A stretch of 64,000 nt of DNA from Amycolatopsis lexingtonensis (GCF_014873755.1 NZ_JADBEG010000001.1:6422501-6486500), one strand, 5' to 3'; shown: positions 53,198-61,609, numbered from the stretch's first letter. Notes: generated by a model from the sequence alone, not told the origin. Made by a program: numbers and translations.

Positions 53198-53217
53198 TAT
53201 AGTGCTCATATGAGCAC
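53198..53217 (+). promoter_or_regulatory. regulator promoter overlapped by operator copy 2
   Basis: TATAGT (53198-53203) is a -10 six bases before the ATG at 53210. The perfect palindrome GTGCTCATATGAGCAC (53202-53217) covers the predicted transcription start and the start codon itself. A protein bound here would block its own leaderless transcript. Confidence 0.75.
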
Positions 53218-54196
53218 GTCGAAAAAGGCGGCTTCACTGACCGAAGCCATGCTGCTCGCGACCGTCGCCCGGCGCTTCTACGTGCAGGGACGCTCCAAGC
53301 TGGAGATCGCCGACGAGTTCGGCGTCAGCCGGTTCAAGGTCGCGCGGATGCTCGACACCGCGATGGAGTCCGGGCTCGTCCGAGTGGAGTTCGCGCTGCC
53401 CGCGCCGGTCGACCTCGCGCTGTCCGACGAGGTGCGGTCGGCGTACGGCCTGCAGCGGGCCCTCGTGCTCGAACGCTCAACCGAGCGAGAACCCCGGGAA
53501 GTCGTCCGGGCGAAGATCGGGGCGCTGGCCGCCCGGCTGCTGGAGGAGATCGCGACCCCGTCGGACGTCATCGGGCTGTCGTGGGCGCGCTCGGTGAACG
53601 CGATGACCGAGGCGATCCGGACGCTGCCGCGCTGCCCGGTCGTCCAGCTGTGCGGGGTGCAGGCGGGGATGGACATGCGCGGGCGCTCGGTGGAGACGGT
53701 CAGCCGAGTGACGGCGGTGTCCGGCGGCGACGCCTACCCGATCTTCGGCCCGCTGGTGCTGCCCGACCGCCGCACGACCGAGACGCTGCGACGGCAGCCG
53801 GGGATCGCGGAAACGTTCGGGCAGTTCAAGAACCTGACCAAGGCGGTGGTCAGCATCGGCGCGTGGCAGCCGGGCGAGTCGACGGTGTACGACGCGCTGG
53901 ACGAAGCCGAGCGCGCGGCGATCGCGGCCCGCGGGGCGACCGCGGAGGTGGCGGCGCGACTGTTCGACGCGGCCGGGAACGCGCTGTCGACCGGGCTCGC
54001 GCACCACGTGCTGGCGATCAGCCACGAAGAGCTCATGGCGGTGCCGGAGGTGATCGCGCTGGGCTACAGCAAGCCGAAGGCGGCGGCGGTGGACGCGGTG
54101 CTGCGTTCGGGCATGGTCTCGACGCTGATCACCGACGCGTCCGCCGCGGTCCCCCTCCTGGCCCTGGCCGCGAAGAACCCGGTCGCGACCACCTGA
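53210..54196 (+). CDS. SorC/DeoR-type sugar-binding transcriptional regulator
   Basis: Regulator of 328 residues. The N-terminal helix-turn-helix (KLEIADEFGVSRFKVARMLD, about 30-49) is followed by a SorC sugar-phosphate-binding domain (PSDVIGLSWARSVNAMTEAI, later VVSIGAW). The ATG at 53210 lies within the operator palindrome. It most likely represses the divergent importer and dehydrogenase operon and itself through the two identical GCTCATATGAGC sites, and releases them on binding a phosphorylated sugar or polyol. Confidence 0.9.
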   Translation: MSTSKKAASLTEAMLLATVARRFYVQGRSKLEIADEFGVSRFKVARMLDTAMESGLVRVEFALPAPVDLALSDEVRSAYGLQRALVLERSTEREPREVVRAKIGALAARLLEEIATPSDVIGLSWARSVNAMTEAIRTLPRCPVVQLCGVQAGMDMRGRSVETVSRVTAVSGGDAYPIFGPLVLPDRRTTETLRRQPGIAETFGQFKNLTKAVVSIGAWQPGESTVYDALDEAERAAIAARGATAEVAARLFDAAGNALSTGLAHHVLAISHEELMAVPEVIALGYSKPKAAAVDAVLRSGMVSTLITDASAAVPLLALAAKNPVATT

Positions 54197-54217
54197 GGCG
54201 TACGGCCGCCGCGGGTT

Positions 54218-54237
54218 CGTACTCCGCCGGGAGTACG
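54218..54237. promoter_or_regulatory. inverted repeat CGTACTCC / GGAGTACG
   Basis: Eight-base arms separated by four bases, 22 bases after the regulator stop and 80 bases before the membrane protein start. It may be a terminator or an operator of the downstream gene. Confidence 0.45.
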
Positions 54238-54316
54238 CGCGGCCTCCCGGGCTCCGGGGCGAAACCCGGGTCGCGCCCGATGTGCCGTGGTCGCCGGTTC
54301 GGCGAGCCTGAACGGC

Positions 54317-54967
54317 GTGAAGACTTCTCCCCGCTGGCGCCAGGCCGTCGTCTGGCTGCACGTCGTGTCGTCCGTCGCCTGGATGAGCCAGGCCCTCGCC
54401 TTGGTCGTGCTGACCGCCACGGGCGCGCCCGCGATGGCCGAGCGGCTCGACACCGTGCTGCTCGCGCCGATGGCGAACGTCTCCGCGTTCACCGGCCTCC
54501 TGCTCGCCGGCGCGACCGCGTGGGGCTACTTCCGGCACTGGTGGGTGCTCACGAAGTTCGTCCTGACACTGGTGCAGCTCTACGCCGGGATCTTCCTGCT
54601 CTCCCCCGCGCTGCACGAATCCGCGGACACCGGCGCGGTCGCCTGGCCGCAGATCGCGGGGGCAGCTTCGATGGCGAGCGCGCTGGCGTTCCAGGCGTGG
54701 CTCTCGGTCGCGAAGCCGGGCCGCAAGACGCCGTGGTCGCCGGCCGCGAAACCGCCGACCGCGCCGACGTGGGTGTTCGTGGCCGGGGTCGCCGCGCCGG
54801 TTTTCGATGTCGTCGCGGGGCTCTTGCTCGGCTACCCGTTGCCTGCGTTGTCCCTGGTCACGCTGATCGTGCTCGGTTTTGAGCGGCGACGACGGCGTCG
54901 CCGTGCTCGGCGGCCCACCGCCCGAAGCCCTCGATCGGCTCCAGGAAGCTTGAACCCAACGGCGTGA
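54317..54967 (+). CDS. membrane protein with Arg-rich tail
   Basis: Protein of 216 residues with four to five membrane helices (about 9-30, 48-66, 74-92, 104-122, 147-180), resembling DUF2269-type small membrane proteins, family assignment uncertain. The last 27 residues are Arg-rich and low complexity, and are encoded by the 110 bases that overlap the convergent HxlR gene. This suggests that the original stop was lost and the tail read through. GTG start at 54317. Confidence 0.6.
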   Translation: MKTSPRWRQAVVWLHVVSSVAWMSQALALVVLTATGAPAMAERLDTVLLAPMANVSAFTGLLLAGATAWGYFRHWWVLTKFVLTLVQLYAGIFLLSPALHESADTGAVAWPQIAGAASMASALAFQAWLSVAKPGRKTPWSPAAKPPTAPTWVFVAGVAAPVFDVVAGLLLGYPLPALSLVTLIVLGFERRRRRRRARRPTARSPRSAPGSLNPTA

Positions 54968-55181
54968 GCGCGTACGCGCCTTCGCGGCGCTCGAGGAGCC
55001 CGTCGGACTCCAGGCGCCGCACGGTTTCCGTGAGCACCTTGGCGCTGATCCCGCCGATCTCGCGCCGCAGGTCGACGTGGCGCCGCGGGCCGTGGCGCAG
55101 GGCCCAGAGCACCACCGGGTTCCAGGTGTTGGCGACCAGGTCGAACGCGAGCCGCGTCCGGCAGTCGGCGAGGAAGTCCAT
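54858..55181 (-). CDS. HxlR family winged-helix regulator
   Basis: Regulator of 107 residues. The HxlR core (about 15-95) has LVANTWNPVVLWALRHGPRR and HVDLRREIGGISAKVLTETVRRLE with the winged helix and ALTPLG in the wing. It lacks the usual N-terminal Cys pair but has Cys6. I use the ATG at 55181. It is divergent from the NAD(P)-binding reductase gene at 55250, its likely target. Confidence 0.85.
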   Translation of the reverse strand: MDFLADCRTRLAFDLVANTWNPVVLWALRHGPRRHVDLRREIGGISAKVLTETVRRLESDGLLERREGAYALTPLGSSFLEPIEGFGRWAAEHGDAVVAAQNRARSA

Positions 55182-55249
55182 GGTTACCGTTCGGTTCCTT
55201 CCCGGGTTCCTACCGTCGTAGCTGGTACAGCCAAGCACAAGGAGGACGT

Positions 55250-55831
55250 ATGCGGATCGGGATCTTCGGCACGGGCGGGATGGCGGACGCGCTCGGCACG
55301 CAGTGGGCGCGGGCGGGTCACGAGCTTCGAGTGAGCGGCCGGTCCGACCCCGCGGCTTTGGCCGCCCGGCTCGGCGCTTCGCACGGATCTTGGCGCTCGA
55401 CGGCGGAGTTCGCGGACGTGCTGCTCCTGGCGGTGCCGTCGTCCGCGATCGCCGAGGTCGTCGCGGCGGCGGGACCGCTCGCGGGGAAGGTGCTGGTGGA
55501 CTGCACCAACGACCCGGCGCTCACCGGCGCGCCGGTGGCGTCGCGGATCGCCACGGACGCCCACGTGGTCAAGGCGTTCAACCTCGCCCACGTCGACGTC
55601 TGGCGGCTGCGGCCCCCGGTGTTCGGCGGCCGCCCGTTGTCGGTCCCGCTGTGCGGCGACGACCCGGCGGCGCTGGCCGCGGTGAGCACGCTGGTGCGGG
55701 ACATCGGCGCGAAGCCGGTCCTCGCGGGCGGCCTGGACCGCGCGGCCCTGCTGGAGGCCACGGCGGCGTTCGTCATCGGGCTGTGGTTCGCGGGCGAAGA
55801 CGCCCAGGCGATCCTGACCCCGGCGGGCTGA
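55250..55831 (+). CDS. NADPH-dependent F420 reductase-like dinucleotide-binding protein
   Basis: Protein of 193 residues with an N-terminal Rossmann site GIFGTGGMADAL (4-15), then NADP-selective SGRSDP and LAVPSSAIAEVV, as in the F420H2:NADP oxidoreductase and ketopantoate-reductase-like family. The ATG at 55250 has a perfect AAGGAGGACGT ribosome site. It is induced or repressed with HxlR, which is divergent across 68 bases. Confidence 0.78.
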   Translation: MRIGIFGTGGMADALGTQWARAGHELRVSGRSDPAALAARLGASHGSWRSTAEFADVLLLAVPSSAIAEVVAAAGPLAGKVLVDCTNDPALTGAPVASRIATDAHVVKAFNLAHVDVWRLRPPVFGGRPLSVPLCGDDPAALAAVSTLVRDIGAKPVLAGGLDRAALLEATAAFVIGLWFAGEDAQAILTPAG

Positions 55832-55834
55832 GCG

Positions 55835-55981
55835 TCAGACGCCGTATTCGATGGCGGTGGCGTCGGGGCTCGCCAGCAGCGCGTACTCCACCATCGATGC
55901 GGCCGACGCCGCCGGGGCGAGTGCCATCGCCATCGCCGCGGCGACGAAGATCCCGGCCAGCAAGCGCTTCACGTTCCCCAT
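55835..55981 (-). CDS. 48-residue secreted peptide
   Basis: Small gene on the minus strand with a strong GGAGGG ribosome site before the ATG at 55981. The peptide has a good signal sequence (MGNVKRLLAGIFVAAAMAMA, cleavage probably after SA near 27) and a mature part of about 21 residues, ASMVEYALL followed by ATAIEYGV. Both resemble the conserved -EY- segment of Flp type IVb pilins (GATxxEYxLL), here twice in tandem and without the following hydrophobic helix. Could be a decayed pilin, a signalling peptide or an envelope peptide. Unknown function. Confidence 0.65.
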   Translation of the reverse strand: MGNVKRLLAGIFVAAAMAMALAPAASAASMVEYALLASPDATAIEYGV

Positions 55982-56050
55982 GGTCCCTCCCAGGCTCGGA
56001 GCGTTCCACGCTACCGCCGCAACCGCGCCCGCCGAAGCAGGTTGCGCCGT

Positions 56051-57094
56051 TCAGCCCACCGCGTCGACGTTCCCCGCGGCCAGGTCCACCGCCCGGGCGG
56101 TCAACGGTTCGCCGCCGCGGGGTACCAGCGTCACCTCGCCCGAACCGAGGTCCGTCACCAGCGTGCTCAACGTCATCAGCTCGTCGCCGCCGGTCGCGTC
56201 GCGGTGGACGTCGTTCGTCAACGTCGAAACCAGCCACTTCGCGTCCGGGGACGTCGGGGCCAGGTGCGCGCACACCTCCGCCCGGTCCAGGCTCTCCTCC
56301 GGCGCGACGTCCAGGTGCGGGGGCAGCTGGCGGAAGTGGTTGGTGTGCCAGGAAAGCCCACTGGCCACAGTGGACACCGCGGTCTCGTGCCCCGCCTTCT
56401 CGACCACCGTCACCGCCGGGGAACCGAGGGCGCCCATCGTGTACGCGAAGCCGCCCGCCGAAGCGTGGGAACGCAGCACGGACACCGCTTCGGCCACGGA
56501 AGTCGCGCGCTGGGCCGTGCGCGCCAGGAAGTGCCGCCCGGCGCACGGCGAAGGCGCCGCCACGCTCACGCTGTCGATCCCCCACACCAGACCGTGCGTC
56601 GTCAGCGTGAACGTGTTCGCGGGCAGGAAACCCGGGTACCACCAGACGCAGACGCCGGGTTCGCCGTCGATCAGCAACGTCAGCAGCCGCCCGATGCCGT
56701 CGAAGACCGGGGCGCCGTCCTCGTTGTGGCCGAGCAGCGAAGGCGAACCCGCCCACGCGAGGTCCGTGCAGCCGGTGCCGTCGCCCGCGCCGAGGTCGCC
56801 GCGCAGGTTGGCCAGCAGCAGGTCGTCGAACGGGACGCCGGCGCCCTCGGCCAGTGCCGTCAGCTCGGCGTAGGCGTCCGGGTGCTCGACCTGCGACGCC
56901 GATTCGACCGCCCGGAACCGCACCGGCGAGCGCCGGGCCCGCGCGGTGACCGGCCACGACGGCAAGCCCGCCAGCACGGTCCGGATGTCGGCGGCGGCGT
57001 ACGCCCCCAGCTCGCGGAAAGCGCCTTCCCGCGGCCCGCGGACGATCGTCCAGCGCACGTCGCCGATCCGGTGCTCCCGGACTGTCGCCACCAT
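56051..57094 (-). CDS. C45 family autoproteolytic acyltransferase/hydrolase
   Basis: N-terminal-nucleophile enzyme of 347 residues, related to penicillin acyl-CoA:6-APA acyltransferase. The self-processing site is Gly108-Cys109 (GTGCTDLA); cleavage would leave Cys109 as the free N-terminal nucleophile. The following LLGHNEDG, WWYPGFLPANTFT and GLSWHTNHF segments are typical of the family. Acyl transfer or amide hydrolysis of a small peptide or amino acid conjugate is expected. The palindrome TGACTGACCAGTCA sits just upstream. Confidence 0.8.
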   Translation of the reverse strand: MVATVREHRIGDVRWTIVRGPREGAFRELGAYAAADIRTVLAGLPSWPVTARARRSPVRFRAVESASQVEHPDAYAELTALAEGAGVPFDDLLLANLRGDLGAGDGTGCTDLAWAGSPSLLGHNEDGAPVFDGIGRLLTLLIDGEPGVCVWWYPGFLPANTFTLTTHGLVWGIDSVSVAAPSPCAGRHFLARTAQRATSVAEAVSVLRSHASAGGFAYTMGALGSPAVTVVEKAGHETAVSTVASGLSWHTNHFRQLPPHLDVAPEESLDRAEVCAHLAPTSPDAKWLVSTLTNDVHRDATGGDELMTLSTLVTDLGSGEVTLVPRGGEPLTARAVDLAAGNVDAVG

Positions 57095-57104
57095 GGGATC
57101 ACGA

Positions 57105-57118
57105 TGACTGACCAGTCA
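57105..57118 (-). promoter_or_regulatory. TetR-type operator upstream of the C45 gene
   Basis: TGACTG-AC-CAGTCA is a perfect inverted repeat ten bases upstream of the C45 start codon. Such 14-base dyads often bind TetR regulators. No TetR gene is adjacent. Confidence 0.5.
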
Positions 57119-57132
57119 GGAATCCGCAACGA

Positions 57133-59637
57133 TCAGTGCGCGCCGACCGCCGTCACCCGGATCACCGCGGCCCCCGCCTCGTCCGACGCGGCCAAGTCCA
57201 CTTCGGCGCTGATGCCCCAGTCGTGGTCGCCCGCGGGGTCGTCGAAGATCTGCCGCACCTTCCAGACGTCCGGCTGCTGGTCGATCATCAGCAGCGCCGG
57301 GCCGCGCGCGTCCGGGCCGGTGCCGAGCGAGTCGTACTCCTCGAAGTAGTCCTCGATGGCTTCCTGCCACGCGTCGGCGTCCCAGCCCGAGGCCGCGTCC
57401 AGCTCCCCGAGCGGGAACCACGCCCGCCGCGCGAACAGCTCGACCCGGCGGAACAGCTCGTTGCGCACCAGGACGCGGAACGCGCGCTCGTTGCGCGTGA
57501 CGGCCGGCGGCAGCTCCGGCGGCCGGTGCGACACCGGCCCTTCTTCCGAGGGGTGCCGCAGCGCCTCCCACTCGTCCAGGAGGCTGGAGTCGACCTGCCG
57601 GACCAGCTCGCCGAGCCACTCGATGAGGTCCTGCAGCGGTTCGGTCTTCGCCTCGTCCGGCACCGTGTGGCGCAGCGCGTCGTAGACGTCGGCGAGGTAG
57701 CGCAGCACCAGGCCTTCGGACCGGGCGAGCTGGTAGAAGCCGATGTACTCGACGAAGTTCATCGCGCGCTCGTACATGTCGCGCACCACGGACTTCGGCG
57801 AAAGCTCGTAGTCGTCGACCCACGGGTGACCCTGGCGGTAGCTGTGGAACGCGCCCTGCAGCAGCTCTTCGAGCGGCTTCGGGTAGGTGACGTTCTCGAG
57901 CAGCTCCATCCGCTCGTCGTACTCGATGCCCTCGGCCTTCATGGCGTTCACGGCCTCGCCGCGTGCCTTGAACTGCTGCTGCGACAGCACCGGCCGCGGG
58001 TTGTCCACCGTGGCTTCCACAGTGGACACGACGTCGAGCGCGTAACTCGGCGACTCGAGGTCGAACAGCTCGATCGCGGCCAGCGCGAACGGCGAAAGCG
58101 GCTGGTTGAGCGCGAAGTCGAACTGCAGGTCGACGGTCAGGCGGATGATCCGGCCCTGCTCGTCCGGTTCGGACAGTCGTTCGACGACGCCGGCGGCGAG
58201 CAGCGCGCGGTAGATCGCGATGGCGCGCAGAATGAGCTTGCGCTGCGACGCGCGGTCCTCGTGGTTGTCCTCCAGCAGGTGACGCATCGAGTCGAAGGCG
58301 TTGCCCGGCCGCGAGATCACGTTGAGCAGCATCGAGTGCGTGACCTTGAAGCTGGACGTCAGCGGCTCGGGGTCGGCCGCGATCAGCCGGTCGAACGTGC
58401 TCTCGGTCCAGTTGACGAACCCTTCCGGGGCCTTCTTCCGGACGATCTTCTTTTTCTTCTTCGGGTCGTCGCCCGCCTTCTCGAGCGCCTTGGCGTTCTC
58501 GACGACGTGGTCGGGCGCCTGCACGACGACGTAGCCGTCGGTGTCGTAGCCCGCGCGCCCGGCGCGGCCGGCGATCTGGTGGAACTCGCGCGCCTTGAGG
58601 TGGCGCTGGCGGACGCCGTCGTACTTGGTCAGCGCCGAGAAGACGACCGTCCGGATCGGCACGTTGATGCCGACGCCGAGGGTGTCGGTCCCGCAGATCA
58701 CCTTCAGCAGCCCCGACTGGGCCAAGGTCTCGACCAGTCGGCGGTACTTGGGCAGCATGCCGGCGTGGTGGACGCCGATGCCGTGGCGGACCAGCCGCGA
58801 GAGCGTCTTGCCGAAGCCGGCGGAGAACCGGAAGTCGCCGATCAGCTCGGCGATGGACTCCTTTTCGGCCTTGGTGGTGACGTTGATGCTCATCAGCGTC
58901 TGCGCCCGTTCGATGGCCGCGGCCTGCGAGAAGTGCACGACGTAGACCGGCGCCTGACCGCCGTTGAGCAGCTCCGACATGGTCTCGTGCAACGGCGTCA
59001 GCGCGTACCGGAAGGTCAGCGGCACCGGGCGCTGCGCCGACGTGACGACCGCGGTCGGCTTGCCGGTGCGGCGCGTCAGGTCCTTCTCGAAGAAGGACAC
59101 GTCGCCCAAGGTCGCCGACATCAGGACGAACTGGGCCTTCGGCAGTTCCAGCAGCGGCACCTGCCACGCCCAGCCGCGGTCGGGCTCGGAGTAGAAGTGG
59201 AACTCGTCGGCGACGACCTGCCCGACCGGCGCCTCGGCGCCGAACCGCAACGCGATGTTCGCCAGGATTTCGGCCGTGCAGCAGATGATCGGGGCGTCCG
59301 GGTTGACGCTGGAGTCACCCGTCATCATCCCGACGTTGTCGGCCCCGAAGATCTCGATGAGCTGGAAGAACTTCTCCGAGACGAGGGCTTTGATGGGCGC
59401 GGTGTAGTAGCTGCGGCGGCCCTGGGCGAGCGCGGTGAAGTGCGCGCCGACGGCGACGAGGCTCTTCCCGGAGCCGGTCGGCGTCGAGAGGATGACGTTC
59501 GATCCGGAGACGACCTCCATCACCGCCTCCTCCTGCGCCGGGTACAGCTCGATGCCCCGGTCGGCCGTCCAGGTCGTGAACGCTTCGAAGAGGGCGTCGG
59601 GGTCGGGATCCGCAGGCAGGAGGTCTGTGAGAGTCAT
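57133..59637 (-). CDS. DEAD/DEAH-box helicase with DUF3516 domain
   Basis: Superfamily 2 helicase of 834 residues. Walker A is STPTGSGKS (about 54-62), motif II is VADEFHF (a DEFH box), motif III SATLGD, and motif VI QIAGRAGRAGYDTDG. The C-terminal half is the DUF3516 region, common in actinobacteria. It probably unwinds RNA or structured nucleic acid. The ATG at 59637 has a weak upstream GGAGG. Confidence 0.88.
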   Translation of the reverse strand: MTLTDLLPADPDPDALFEAFTTWTADRGIELYPAQEEAVMEVVSGSNVILSTPTGSGKSLVAVGAHFTALAQGRRSYYTAPIKALVSEKFFQLIEIFGADNVGMMTGDSSVNPDAPIICCTAEILANIALRFGAEAPVGQVVADEFHFYSEPDRGWAWQVPLLELPKAQFVLMSATLGDVSFFEKDLTRRTGKPTAVVTSAQRPVPLTFRYALTPLHETMSELLNGGQAPVYVVHFSQAAAIERAQTLMSINVTTKAEKESIAELIGDFRFSAGFGKTLSRLVRHGIGVHHAGMLPKYRRLVETLAQSGLLKVICGTDTLGVGINVPIRTVVFSALTKYDGVRQRHLKAREFHQIAGRAGRAGYDTDGYVVVQAPDHVVENAKALEKAGDDPKKKKKIVRKKAPEGFVNWTESTFDRLIAADPEPLTSSFKVTHSMLLNVISRPGNAFDSMRHLLEDNHEDRASQRKLILRAIAIYRALLAAGVVERLSEPDEQGRIIRLTVDLQFDFALNQPLSPFALAAIELFDLESPSYALDVVSTVEATVDNPRPVLSQQQFKARGEAVNAMKAEGIEYDERMELLENVTYPKPLEELLQGAFHSYRQGHPWVDDYELSPKSVVRDMYERAMNFVEYIGFYQLARSEGLVLRYLADVYDALRHTVPDEAKTEPLQDLIEWLGELVRQVDSSLLDEWEALRHPSEEGPVSHRPPELPPAVTRNERAFRVLVRNELFRRVELFARRAWFPLGELDAASGWDADAWQEAIEDYFEEYDSLGTGPDARGPALLMIDQQPDVWKVRQIFDDPAGDHDWGISAEVDLAASDEAGAAVIRVTAVGAH

Positions 59638-59784
59638 CAGGCGTCCATCGTGCCATCCGCTCGTCGCAAAGTCGGCAGGGGCGATCGCATCGCGCGTGGT
59701 AAACCCGTAGGCTTCGCGTTACCGCGCATCGACCGGGAGATACGGTGTCGCGCGCACACGGGCGGTACTCCGGAGGGCTTAGGA

Positions 59785-61044
59785 ATGGCACAGGACATCA
59801 TCCCGATCGAACTCGGGCTGCCGCAGGGCGACGTCGTCACCCTGTGGGCCCCGCGCTGGCGGGAAGACGGCGAGGAGTGGGAAGCGTTCCTCGGCGACGA
59901 GGACGACCTGTACGCCTTCCCGGACGCCGCACACCTGGCCGCCTTCGTCCGCACGTCGGAGCGGCACGACCTGATCGACCACCCGGCGTGGGACGCGGTG
60001 CCGTCGCTGAACGTGCCCGAGCTGATCCCGGACGAGGACCACACGTACGACCTCGTCGGCGTGCCCGAGCTCGTCGCCGAGGAGCCGGACGTCTGGCACA
60101 TCGCCGAGCTGGCCGAGATCGTCGGCATCGTGCGCTCGCTCGCCGACGTCTGCGACCTCGAAGAGGTCCACGAGATCCTCGACTCGACCGAAGGCTTCTC
60201 GCTGCTCGACCAGGGCACCCTCCCGTTCACCGGGAGCGTCGGCGTCCAGGTCTGGAACGACCTGTCCGAGACGGTGTCGACGAAGTGGGACACCGTCCTG
60301 GACGCGATCGACGGCCTGGTGACGGTGCCGGACGTCGACGAGAAGGTCCTCGAGCAGACCGCCGAGGAGCTGGCGGCGTTCCACGAGGAGTCCGCCGAGG
60401 CCGAGGCCGGCGCGGAGGGTGAAGAGGACCTCGAGGCGATCTCCTCGGACGACGACGAGGACGACGAAGACGAGGAAGAGGGCCCGGTCGGCTTCTGGGC
60501 CGAGGTCGGCATCGACCCGATCAAGATCATCACGTCCGGCGCGGAGTACTACACGCTGCGCTGCTACCTCGACGACACCCCGGTGTTCCTCGGCAGCGAG
60601 GGCGAGATCGACGTGTTCACGTCGGAGAAGGCGCTGGCGCGGGCCCTGGCCGACGGCAAGGACCTGGCCGAGACCGACCTCGCCGACGTGTCCACGTGGG
60701 ACGAGGTGCTGGCGAAGGCCACCGCGGGCGAGCTCGAGATCGAGGTCGACGCGGAGAACACGTACGTGCTGACCGGCCTCGACGCGGACATCGCGGAGGG
60801 CCCGGAGGCGATCGACCCGACGCAGCTGGAGCTGGCGGTCGAGCTGATCACGGACGCGGCCGACTGGGCGGGCGACGAGAGCGTCGAAACGGCGCTGGCG
60901 TCGAACGAAAGCCTGGGCTGGCTGGTGTCGTTCGTGCTCCGCCCGGACCCGACGCGCCTCGAGCCGAGCGCGCCGTTCGACGCCGAGCAGAGCGCTTGGC
61001 GGAAGCTGGTGGAGACGTTCGAGAACCGCCTGACGGTGGCTTGA
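59785..61044 (+). CDS. acidic 'primosomal' protein of unknown function
   Basis: Very acidic protein of 419 residues, often annotated primosomal protein in actinobacteria without experimental support. The middle contains an Asp/Glu-rich stretch (about 212-232) that divides an N-terminal (about 1-200) and a C-terminal (about 235-415) globular part. Both halves have similar openings (LWAPRWREDG and FWAEVGIDP), hinting at internal relatedness. The ATG at 59785 follows GGAGGGCTTAGG. No catalytic motif is seen. Divergent from the helicase across 147 bases. Confidence 0.72.
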   Translation: MAQDIIPIELGLPQGDVVTLWAPRWREDGEEWEAFLGDEDDLYAFPDAAHLAAFVRTSERHDLIDHPAWDAVPSLNVPELIPDEDHTYDLVGVPELVAEEPDVWHIAELAEIVGIVRSLADVCDLEEVHEILDSTEGFSLLDQGTLPFTGSVGVQVWNDLSETVSTKWDTVLDAIDGLVTVPDVDEKVLEQTAEELAAFHEESAEAEAGAEGEEDLEAISSDDDEDDEDEEEGPVGFWAEVGIDPIKIITSGAEYYTLRCYLDDTPVFLGSEGEIDVFTSEKALARALADGKDLAETDLADVSTWDEVLAKATAGELEIEVDAENTYVLTGLDADIAEGPEAIDPTQLELAVELITDAADWAGDESVETALASNESLGWLVSFVLRPDPTRLEPSAPFDAEQSAWRKLVETFENRLTVA

Positions 61045-61137
61045 GTTTTTCGGAGGCCGCTGCCCCGCTGGTCGGGACAGCGGCCTTCGTCGTGTCCGGG
61101 GTCGCGGTGGTTCGCTCTCGATCGCCGTGGCTTCGGA

Positions 61138-61190
61138 GTCGCGAATGAGTCATTGGGGGCCTGGGAAGTCCCGAATGAGTCATTCGCGGC
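61138..61190. repeat. intergenic inverted repeat, variant
   Basis: GTCGCGAATGAGTCATT (61138-61154) and GAATGAGTCATTCGCGGC (61173-61190) form an imperfect inverted pair with one central mismatch, around a GGGGGCCTGGGAAGTCCC loop. Confidence 0.6.
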
Positions 61191-61243
61191 ACCACAGCGG
61201 CAGCCAGCACCACCCGACCCACCGGCGACACCGGCCCGAAAAC

Positions 61244-61263
61244 GTCATGAACGGGTCGTTCAC
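61244..61263. repeat. half-unit of the intergenic repeat
   Basis: GTCATGAACGGGTCGTTCAC contains the TGAACGGGTCGTTCA near-palindrome of the repeat family, without a second arm. Confidence 0.5.
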
Positions 61264-61324
61264 CGCACCCGACGTCAGGGCTCCGGCAAAGTCGCGTCGG
61301 TGCAGCCCGCAGCGGTGTGCCAGC

Positions 61325-61377
61325 GTCTTGAATGACTCATTCAGGACCTCCGAAGACCTGAATGAGTCATTCAAGAC
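61325..61377. repeat. intergenic inverted repeat, copy 2
   Basis: Arms 61325-61345 and 61357-61377 are identical base for base to those at 785-805 and 817-837, and only the loop differs by a few bases. The two copies are 60.5 kb apart. Confidence 0.85.
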
Positions 61378-61446
61378 GTCGGGCGAGCGGGTCACCGGCG
61401 GCAGAGCGGCCCAGCCGCGTGACTTTGCCGGGACCCCGGCCGTGAT

Positions 61447-61499
61447 GTCGTGAACGAGTCGTTCAGGTCGTCTGGTGAGGTGAACGACCTGTTCATGAC
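61447..61499. repeat. intergenic inverted repeat, diverged copy
   Basis: GTCGTGAACGAGTCGTTCA (61447-61465) pairs with TGAACGACCTGTTCATGAC (61481-61499) with three mismatches, around a 15-base loop. Confidence 0.65.
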
Positions 61500-61581
61500 G
61501 TGCGGGCAGCCGGATCGGCCGTGCTGAGCCGACTTTGCCGGGGCCCTGGGGTCGCCGCCCAGGCGTACGCAACAGTCCACA

Positions 61582-61609
61582 GGCCCGGCCGGTTGTGGAC
61601 AACCGGGCC
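61582..61609 (-). terminator. hairpin after the MFS gene containing a DnaA-box-like loop
   Basis: GGCCCGG (61582-61588) pairs with CCGGGCC (61603-61609); alternatively CCGGTTGT pairs with ACAACCGG. The loop includes TTGTGGACAA. It lies 80 bases after the MFS stop and may end its transcript. Confidence 0.5.

Noticed and set aside
57136-59784. Very long plus-strand open frame antisense to the helicase
   Set aside because: It mirrors the third-position GC bias of the helicase gene, encodes Arg/Gly/Asp/Val-rich non-protein-like sequence and only joins by frame to the genuine gene beginning at 59785.
61138-61499. Repeats that could suggest a CRISPR array
   Set aside because: Units are palindromic pairs of differing sequence and spacing, with no uniform repeat and spacer lengths and no cas genes.
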